Below are positions 1 through 5,068 of a stretch of DNA of 6,695 nt, piece after piece. Each line of letters starts with the position of its first letter. Positions within the stretch are counted from its first letter, which is position 1. The position numbers and the translations under genes were made by a program. The DNA is from a bacterium (GTDB taxonomy: Bacteria; Latescibacterota; UBA2968; GCA-2709665), in assembly GCA_027619145.1 (NCBI GenBank), contig JAQCGA010000230.1, positions 1-6,695 of the forward strand. The letters are read 5' to 3'. Under the pieces are notes generated by a model. That model did not search any database. It saw nothing but the letters and a program-made list of their open reading frames with translations, and was not told the DNA's origin.

Positions 1-24
1 GGGGGGGGGGGGGGGGGGGGGGGG
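1..24. other. Pure poly-G run at the window edge, probably an artefact
   Basis: The window opens with 24 consecutive G residues and then changes abruptly to ordinary mixed sequence. Nothing else in the window resembles it. Runs like this at the end of a contig are a familiar by-product of two-colour short-read chemistry, where absence of signal is called G. I infer an artefact rather than a biological tract. The true sequence downstream of the kinase gene is therefore unknown beyond about position 25. Positions 25-84, between this run and the kinase stop, show no terminator hairpin and no convincing gene. Confidence 0.8.
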
Positions 25-84
25 CTTCCGAAACGCTTATCTTCATGGCATTAATGTATAAATGAGTCCCGAATATCATTCCCG

Positions 85-1965
85 TCAAGACGCCTCACCC
101 ACCTCCGCTTTACCAGCCGGGATGTGCACCCGGAACGTGGTACCCTGTTCTACAACGCTTTCTACCTCGATATTGGCCCCATAGGGTTCCAGAAGCTGGC
201 GTACTGTGTACAACCCCAGCCCGGTTCCCTGCGGCTTGCCTTCTGTCCCGTCACCGGTCTTCGTCGTAAAAAACGGGGCGAACAGGTGCTCCAGGTGATC
301 CTTGTGGATTCCAGATCCCGTATCCTCTACCTCCACAATCACTTCTCCGCCTCCGTTAAACCGAGTCTCCACACGCAGTCGCTTTTCTGGGCGGTCGTAC
401 ATCGCCTCTACCGCGTTTCGCAACAGATTTCCAAAAACCTGGGAAAAATCCGTGTACACACCCATCACAAAGGGTAATTTTTCGGACAGTCGAATCTCTT
501 TTTCTACCTTGTGCTTGAACGCTTGATCCGCGTCCATAAAATCTAACTCCCGCTCCAGCAATCCATTCAAATCCAGCTTCTCCACCGTCTTTTTTTGACG
601 GCTCTTGGCAAGGATGTTTTCAATCATGTCCTGCATTTGTTCGGATGAACTCAAGATCCGATCCACCTGCGTCATTTCAGGGTACTGCATCTTCAAAATT
701 TCGGCAAAACCCATAATTCCCGTCAATGGATTCTTGAGATTATGTACAATACCTGCAACCACGGTACCCACCGAAGCCAGGCGTTCGGACTGAACAAGTT
801 GCCGTTCGAGCTGTTTGCGTTCCTCTTCTGCTTCCTTGCGTTCCGTAATATCCTTGGCCGTTAGAATAAACCCTTCCACGCGACCCTGCGTATTCATAAA
901 TGCAGCTACGCTTAACAGCGCGGGAACTGTTTTCCCATCTCTGGTACGCAAATTAATTTCGCGGCTCAAAATTGCATTCTCTTTCATCTGGCCGGAAACG
1001 CCGCCCGAACCAAAAATCTTCTCAGCATCTGAAAAAACAAGTGCCGCAGACCGATTCAGCAGATCCTCTTCCGGGTATCCCAACAACTCCACAGCGCTGC
1101 GGTTCACCATTCGAATGAGTCCATCAGCCGTGGTTACAATCAGCGCGTCCAGCATGTCCTCCAGGATGCTATTCAAAAAATCCTTGGAGACCGTGGTATC
1201 GGCCAGATCCCGGCTCATCTGATTAAAGCTACGGGCCAGATCGCCAATTTCGTCCCGAGACATGACCGGTACCGTCTCACCCACACCACCGTGCCCCACT
1301 TTATGGGCCGCCATGGCCAACAGGTGTACCGGCCGCAAGATCTTACGCGCAAAAAACATGGCCACGACCAGAACAGTGCCAATTACAATTGTAACAATCC
1401 AAAAGACCTGCCCAGAAATCTGATCCGCCGTTTCCAGCGCATTCCGTAAAGGCAAACCCAGGCGCAACGTGCCCAGACGTTTTTTGTCACCCGCATCCTG
1501 TTCACCCAGAAACAGGAATTCCTCTCCAGATTCCTCCGCTGCCAGACTCCATACCGGAAACGAAACATCCATCAGAAATTGGCCATCGGTTTCTATCCGC
1601 CGGTACTCCGGTTCTTCCATACGAAGCACTTCTAGCGTTACAGGGTCACTGTACTGCTTGCCTTTTTCTGCCACATTGGTGTGCGCCAGCACCCGCCCGG
1701 AAACGTCCAGAGCGAATACATACTGAGCTTCTGTATTTTCCAGTGTGGACTGCAAAGCAGCCAGTAACATCCGCTCGCTACCACTCTGAAAACCAGATAC
1801 GATCTCCGAGGACTGGGCCAGGCCCGCAGAAATCGTCAGCCCTCGTTTGGCCACCTCCTGGAACATAATCGTCTGGACCGCCTGCCTGGAAGACAGCGTC
1901 ATAATCACCACGGCCGCCAGGAACAGCGGAAGAGAAAAAACCAGCAATTTTGTTCGAATTCGCAT
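85..1965 (-). CDS. Membrane sensor histidine kinase (Cache-like sensor, HAMP, PAS, HisKA, HATPase)
   Basis: This 626-residue inner-membrane kinase should autophosphorylate on histidine in response to a periplasmic signal and pass the phosphate to a response regulator. Residues 7-24 form the first membrane helix. Residues about 27-185 form a periplasmic sensor with Cache-like features (ALDVSGRVLAHTN near 85-97, LGTLRLGLP at 164-172). A second helix spans about 187-206, followed by a HAMP linker (207-258, with P212 and DEIG at 238-241) and a PAS domain (about 263-375). The H-box is at 405-414 with phosphoacceptor H408 in HNLKNPL. The ATPase boxes are complete: N-box N513/N517, G1 DTGSGI (548-553), F-box FAPFFTTK (562-569) and G2 GTGLGL (580-585). 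The ATG is the first possible start, because an in-frame TAG lies nine codons upstream (1992-1990); no Shine-Dalgarno site precedes it. There is no receiver domain, and no regulator gene is visible. A terminator separates it from the binding-protein gene, so it is probably transcribed independently. The family call is firm; the signal is unknown. Confidence 0.95.
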   Translation of the reverse strand: MRIRTKLLVFSLPLFLAAVVIMTLSSRQAVQTIMFQEVAKRGLTISAGLAQSSEIVSGFQSGSERMLLAALQSTLENTEAQYVFALDVSGRVLAHTNVAEKGKQYSDPVTLEVLRMEEPEYRRIETDGQFLMDVSFPVWSLAAEESGEEFLFLGEQDAGDKKRLGTLRLGLPLRNALETADQISGQVFWIVTIVIGTVLVVAMFFARKILRPVHLLAMAAHKVGHGGVGETVPVMSRDEIGDLARSFNQMSRDLADTTVSKDFLNSILEDMLDALIVTTADGLIRMVNRSAVELLGYPEEDLLNRSAALVFSDAEKIFGSGGVSGQMKENAILSREINLRTRDGKTVPALLSVAAFMNTQGRVEGFILTAKDITERKEAEEERKQLERQLVQSERLASVGTVVAGIVHNLKNPLTGIMGFAEILKMQYPEMTQVDRILSSSEQMQDMIENILAKSRQKKTVEKLDLNGLLERELDFMDADQAFKHKVEKEIRLSEKLPFVMGVYTDFSQVFGNLLRNAVEAMYDRPEKRLRVETRFNGGGEVIVEVEDTGSGIHKDHLEHLFAPFFTTKTGDGTEGKPQGTGLGLYTVRQLLEPYGANIEVESVVEQGTTFRVHIPAGKAEVGEAS

Positions 1966-2004
1966 AAGAATCGCACGTTGGCAGGTGATCTAAAAAAAAT
2001 TCTC

Positions 2005-2027
2005 AAAAAAAGACGGCTTTCGCCTCC
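2005..2027 (-). terminator. Small GNRA-loop hairpin with T7 run in the kinase leader (possible attenuator)
   Basis: On the minus strand, GGAGGC-GAAA-GCCGTC (2027-2012) is followed directly by seven T residues (2011-2005). The stem is GGC/GCC closed by a GAAA tetraloop. It extends outward through an A-G mismatch, a G-U pair and a G-C pair, so it is weaker than the terminator at 2105-2133. A second run of eight T residues follows at 1999-1992. It lies 40-62 bases upstream of the kinase ATG, downstream of the candidate promoter. It could be a leaky terminator or attenuator for the kinase, a backup terminator for the upstream operon, or chance. Confidence 0.35.
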
Positions 2028-2055
2028 TGCAATTTCGCATCCGGCCCCTTGCAGG
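2026..2055. repeat. Inverted repeat CCTGCAA-N16-TTGCAGG upstream of the kinase
   Basis: Two perfect 7-base arms occur at 2026-2032 and 2049-2055, separated by 16 bases. A partly matching third half-site (GCAGGT on the plus strand, also present at 2051-2056) lies at 1981-1986. The arms overlap both elements of the candidate promoter, which would suit a repressor or activator site. In RNA the arms could also pair and would then take up the first bases of the small hairpin at 2027-2012. Which role applies, if any, cannot be decided from the sequence. Confidence 0.4.
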
Positions 2056-2059
2056 TCAA
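2031..2059 (-). promoter_or_regulatory. Weak candidate promoter for the histidine kinase gene
   Basis: On the minus strand TTGACC (2059-2054) is followed, after a 17-base spacer, by GAAATT (2036-2031). The -35-like box is good, but the -10-like box matches the sigma-70 consensus at only three of six positions. A promoter is expected in this gap because a strong terminator lies upstream at 2133-2105 and the kinase starts at 1965. If the host is a Bacteroidota-type organism, its promoter consensus differs and this reading could be wrong. Confidence 0.22.
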
Positions 2060-2104
2060 GCAAAACTTCGAGACCGGCTCGATCCATCGATCTGGAAGCT
2101 CTCT

Positions 2105-2133
2105 AAAAAAAAACCGATTCCGTCAGAATCGGT
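2105..2133 (-). terminator. Intrinsic terminator of the receptor and binding-protein operon
   Basis: On the minus strand ACCGATTC-TGACG-GAATCGGT forms a perfect 8-base-pair stem with a 5-base loop (2133-2113), followed immediately by eight T residues (2112-2105). It begins 40 bases after the stop codon of the substrate-binding protein gene. On the plus strand no T-run follows the stem, so it acts only on minus-strand transcripts. It marks the end of the operon and separates it from the kinase gene. Confidence 0.88.
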
Positions 2134-2173
2134 ATCCACACGCTTGCCACTGCTACGAATGCTTCAAGCCACC

Positions 2174-3040
2174 TTATGGCAACACCGTATCCACCCCATC
2201 TAACACGTCTTTCGGGATCACCAAACCCGTGTTAGACGCTGCCGTAAGATTCACTGTAATCTCTATCTTTTCCGGGTAAATCAACCCTCCAGAAGACCTC
2301 CCGGTCAATACATCCCGCACCGTCCGGCCGGCTGTCCGGCCAATTTCATCAAAACTACAGGATACCGAAGCCACCGCACCTTTTTTTACCAGACCGGCCG
2401 TGGGTACATAAAAAGGAATATCGTTGGCCCAGGAAAACTCTTTTAATACCGAAAAGCTCCGCGCATTAATCAGCAACGGGTCCGGCGGCAACCACATCGC
2501 ATCCACACCGTTCCGGATCAACTTCCGCAAAATATCGGGCAGATCATCCGGATTTTCCACCTGCTCTTCCAGAATCTCCAGATTCTGTGCCCACGCAGCC
2601 TCCCGCATCTCCTCCAGATAATCCTCGGTTGCCTCCGAAGCCCAGAACACCGCCAGCCGTTTCATTTCTGGCTGAATCTTTCTCAGAGTCCCAACCAGCA
2701 AGGGGGCCTGGGGCAACATGTGAACTTTAACAAACGCGTTTGGATACGTGCTCTGGCCAATCCCCGGCGCAAGACAACTGATCACAGTCACCTGCCCAGG
2801 GTATGCCTTCAGCGCCGCCTTGCCACCAAACGCGACAACAACCCGAACATCGCGGCCAATATACGGGTCGTGCTCTGCCAGCAAAACCCGCGAAACCGGC
2901 ATCCCCAGAACACTCTGGAAACCTGCAAACGCTTCCTGGTAAGGCCCCAGTTCCGAACTGAGGATCGCCACAACCCGTTGCGCCTGTCCAGTTCCTGAAG
3001 CAAACAACCAGAACAAGACAGTAACAAGGAGGATGCGCAT
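2174..3040 (-). CDS. Periplasmic substrate-binding protein, ABC_sub_bind family (PF04392)
   Basis: This protein (288 residues from the ATG at 3040) is predicted to be exported to the periplasm and to bind a small ligand between two lobes. The signal peptide is clear: MRILL followed by a hydrophobic core and a cleavage site after GQA (residue 20). There is no lipobox cysteine, so it should be soluble. The C-terminal half carries family hallmarks: GVDAMWLPPDPLL (178-190), IPFYVPTAGLVKKGA (208-222), EIGR (232-235), and a closing INL/VNLTAA-type strand before GLVIPKDVL. Members such as TrpX serve ABC importers, but no permease or ATPase gene is beside it. The gene follows a TonB receptor closely and ends at an intrinsic terminator. 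An alternative ATG at 3088 adds 16 residues and overlaps the receptor stop by 11 bases. I prefer 3040 because the signal peptide is then of normal form and the start resembles those of the neighbouring genes (ATGCG-AT-C). Neither start has a good Shine-Dalgarno site. The ligand is unknown. Confidence 0.9.
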   Translation of the reverse strand: MRILLVTVLFWLFASGTGQAQRVVAILSSELGPYQEAFAGFQSVLGMPVSRVLLAEHDPYIGRDVRVVVAFGGKAALKAYPGQVTVISCLAPGIGQSTYPNAFVKVHMLPQAPLLVGTLRKIQPEMKRLAVFWASEATEDYLEEMREAAWAQNLEILEEQVENPDDLPDILRKLIRNGVDAMWLPPDPLLINARSFSVLKEFSWANDIPFYVPTAGLVKKGAVASVSCSFDEIGRTAGRTVRDVLTGRSSGGLIYPEKIEITVNLTAASNTGLVIPKDVLDGVDTVLP

Positions 3041-3050
3041 CCGTGAATAG

Positions 3051-3066
3051 CGTCCCGAAAGGGACG
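3051..3066 (-). other. Perfect hairpin just upstream of the binding-protein start
   Basis: CGTCCC-TTTC-GGGACG on the minus strand forms a perfect 6-base-pair stem with a 4-base loop. It lies 11 bases after the receptor stop and ends 10 bases before the preferred ATG of the binding-protein gene. No T-run follows, so it is not an intrinsic terminator. It could act as a processing or stability element between the two cistrons, or restrain translation of the second. If the longer start at 3088 is real, it lies inside codons 8-13 instead. Confidence 0.45.
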
Positions 3067-3077
3067 TAGATGTGCGC

Positions 3078-5042
3078 TTAAAATCCATAAGAGACCGTTG
3101 CCGTCAACCGGCGGCGCATGACTTCTCCGCTTCGCCCGGGTTCAAATCGACTGCTGGCGGGCAAAACCTGAAAATGCTTGTGATCCGTCAAATTAAAAAC
3201 ATCTGTTGAAAGCGTCCACCCCTTCAGTAGTCCAGAAAACGTATACCCGATATGTGCGTTCAACAAAACATATCCATCCACCTGTACAAACGGATTCTCC
3301 AGCGTCTGAAAGTTAGGGCCGCTCCAGAAGGTCCGGTCCACCGCGTGCAAACGCACATCTGCTGTCCATCCGCCCTGCTGTGCCCGAAATCCCACGTTAA
3401 ACTTGTGGCGCGGCCCTCCATTTTCTGAAGCCTGAATATCGAGCGTACCCGAAAATCGCTGGTACGAATAATTGGCAAACACCTTTACAGCCTGGCTCAC
3501 AGCCACTTCCACGCCCAGTTCCCCGCCCCATGCCCGGGTCTGCCCGTCCAGATTGGCAAAAGGCGTCAAAAGCCTCAACTCCGGCAGCGCTTCAACAACC
3601 AGCTCCGGATCCGTCGCCGTAATCACATCCTTCAGCCGGTAGTGGAAAAGCACGGCCGTAGTTTTCACCACACCAAAATCGCCCAGATGCGCCACCTCCA
3701 CCTGCACCAGACGCTCCGGCTCCAGGTTCGGATCGCCCATAACCATATTGTCCGCCAGAGCACCCGAACCCGTCTGAAAAGCCTGGCTGAACGCCATGTA
3801 CGCTTCGGTCAAGGTGGGATTGCGGAACGAACCACCCGCTGAAATCCGAAAGGTATGCCTTCCCAGTGGAGAAAAAACCACACTCCCCCGAGGAGAAAAC
3901 GACCAGCCGGTCCGCGTGTGCCGGTCCAGCCGCAGGCTGGTAACCACAGACAGAGTTGGTACAGGCCGCCACGCATCTTCAAAAAACAGAGCCCAGAAAT
4001 TCTGGCTCACCCGATCCCGTACGTACACATTGGACCGCATCCGATTGTGACGATAACTCCCACCCACCACCAGCTGATTGCGCGCAGAAAATTCGAACGT
4101 CCTCTCCAGATTAAGATCGTACGTATCCGAATTGGCAATTGGATCTTCCTGAACCTGGAACCCGCGCATAGTCAGCCGTCCAGCATTCCAAAAAGTTCGG
4201 AACCGGGTCTGACCCGCCTGTACGTCCGCCCGTAGAAATCCCGTATGTCCGTCAATAATCGCCGCACCTGCCCCACCGGTAGAAAACTGAGTCTCGTGCT
4301 CGGCCAACCCTCCGGACACACTGGCCAGAGCGCCGCCCGGCAAATCGTACGAAACATACGCATCAAACTTACCCACATCCGATGCGTCCAGGCTCGTATC
4401 TTCAAATCGATTGGTAGACCGCCATCCTGCACCCACCCGGTACTGTACCCGACCACTCCGGTCTCCATAAACCGCGCTGGCCAGATGCGTACTGTATTGC
4501 CCAACCGAATATTCCGCCTGGCCCCCGTCCATCTTCTGGGGCGTGCGTGTAACAATATTGATTACCCCATTGATTGCATTGGCCCCGTAGAGCGCCGAGG
4601 CAGGCCCTTCCACCACCTCAATCCGATCAATCTCTTCCAGTACAACCGGGATTCCTTCCCAGAACGTTGTATCGAACGGACCATCCAGCACGCTCCGCCC
4701 GTCCATCAACACCAGCGTTCGGTTACTCAACGCTTTGTTCAGACCCCGGATGCTTACCTCGCCGTAAAACGTCCGGGTAGATAACACATCTACACCCGGC
4801 ACATGTCGCAGGGCATCCCACAGCGTTTTTGCCCCGGACAGTTTCAAGTCTTCTGCAGATACCACGTACACCGTGGCCGGTGCCTGGCGCCTGGAATGAC
4901 GCAACCGCGAAACCGTAACCACCTGAACCGCCTCGGCTTCGGCTTCAAAAAAATCAAAAATGTCTGTCTCCTGCGCCGGTGCACCCACCACCGGGTCTGC
5001 CCAGAGCCCGCTCAGGAGAAAGCAGAGGAAAAGAATTCGCAT
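3078..5042 (-). CDS. TonB-dependent outer-membrane receptor (second of a tandem pair, complete)
   Basis: This 654-residue receptor should import a scarce ligand across the outer membrane using energy from TonB/ExbB/ExbD. It starts with a signal peptide (MRILFLCFLL) with possible cleavage after residue 15 or 23. An acidic stretch and a TonB-box-like segment VQVVTVSR (39-46) follow. The plug covers about 50-168, with SIRG (97-100), MDGRSV (113-118) and EGPASALYGANAINGVI (145-161). The rest is the beta-barrel, including SFRNPTLTEAY (405-415), the conserved DPNLEPE (437-443) and a C-terminal strand ending SYGF, whose final aromatic residue suits assembly by the BAM machinery. The size resembles short BtuB/Cir-type receptors rather than SusC proteins. 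The ATG at 5042 is chosen for its signal peptide and the AGAGGG in front of it. The frame also extends ten codons upstream to a TTG at 5072 that overlaps the previous stop as TTGA. The ligand (corrinoid, siderophore, haem or other) cannot be assigned. Confidence 0.94.
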   Translation of the reverse strand: MRILFLCFLLSGLWADPVVGAPAQETDIFDFFEAEAEAVQVVTVSRLRHSRRQAPATVYVVSAEDLKLSGAKTLWDALRHVPGVDVLSTRTFYGEVSIRGLNKALSNRTLVLMDGRSVLDGPFDTTFWEGIPVVLEEIDRIEVVEGPASALYGANAINGVINIVTRTPQKMDGGQAEYSVGQYSTHLASAVYGDRSGRVQYRVGAGWRSTNRFEDTSLDASDVGKFDAYVSYDLPGGALASVSGGLAEHETQFSTGGAGAAIIDGHTGFLRADVQAGQTRFRTFWNAGRLTMRGFQVQEDPIANSDTYDLNLERTFEFSARNQLVVGGSYRHNRMRSNVYVRDRVSQNFWALFFEDAWRPVPTLSVVTSLRLDRHTRTGWSFSPRGSVVFSPLGRHTFRISAGGSFRNPTLTEAYMAFSQAFQTGSGALADNMVMGDPNLEPERLVQVEVAHLGDFGVVKTTAVLFHYRLKDVITATDPELVVEALPELRLLTPFANLDGQTRAWGGELGVEVAVSQAVKVFANYSYQRFSGTLDIQASENGGPRHKFNVGFRAQQGGWTADVRLHAVDRTFWSGPNFQTLENPFVQVDGYVLLNAHIGYTFSGLLKGWTLSTDVFNLTDHKHFQVLPASSRFEPGRSGEVMRRRLTATVSYGF

Positions 5043-5045
5043 GAA

Positions 5046-5051
5046 CCCTCT
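5046..5051 (-). promoter_or_regulatory. Ribosome binding site AGAGGG that decides the second receptor's start
   Basis: AGAGGG stands three bases before the ATG at 5042. The spacing is short but the purine core is the best Shine-Dalgarno match in front of any gene here. It favours the ATG, which gives a normal signal peptide, over the TTG at 5072, which would add ten residues ahead of it. Confidence 0.45.
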
Positions 5052-5068
5052 GTGTAGTTTTATACGGA

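Noticed and set aside
25..46. Possible start of another minus-strand gene after the kinase (ATG at 46, reading MKISVSE to the G run)
   Set aside because: Only seven codons are visible before the poly-G run, with no ribosome binding site and no recognisable motif.
2068..2090. Short palindromes TCGAG-ACCGG-CTCGA and TCGAT-CC-ATCGA between the terminator and the candidate kinase promoter
   Set aside because: The arms are only five bases long and made of common TCGA-type sequence, which is weak evidence for a binding site. They overlap each other and no third copy was seen.
2146..2153. GCCACTGC on the plus strand, reminiscent of the conserved core of cobalamin riboswitches
   Set aside because: It is on the wrong strand for every gene here, lies next to the 3' end of the binding-protein gene, and lacks the other conserved riboswitch elements.
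3031..3040. AAGGAGG followed by ATG on the plus strand, resembling a ribosome binding site and start
   Set aside because: There is no spacing between the purine run and the ATG, and the sequence is the complement of Leu codons in the binding protein's signal peptide.
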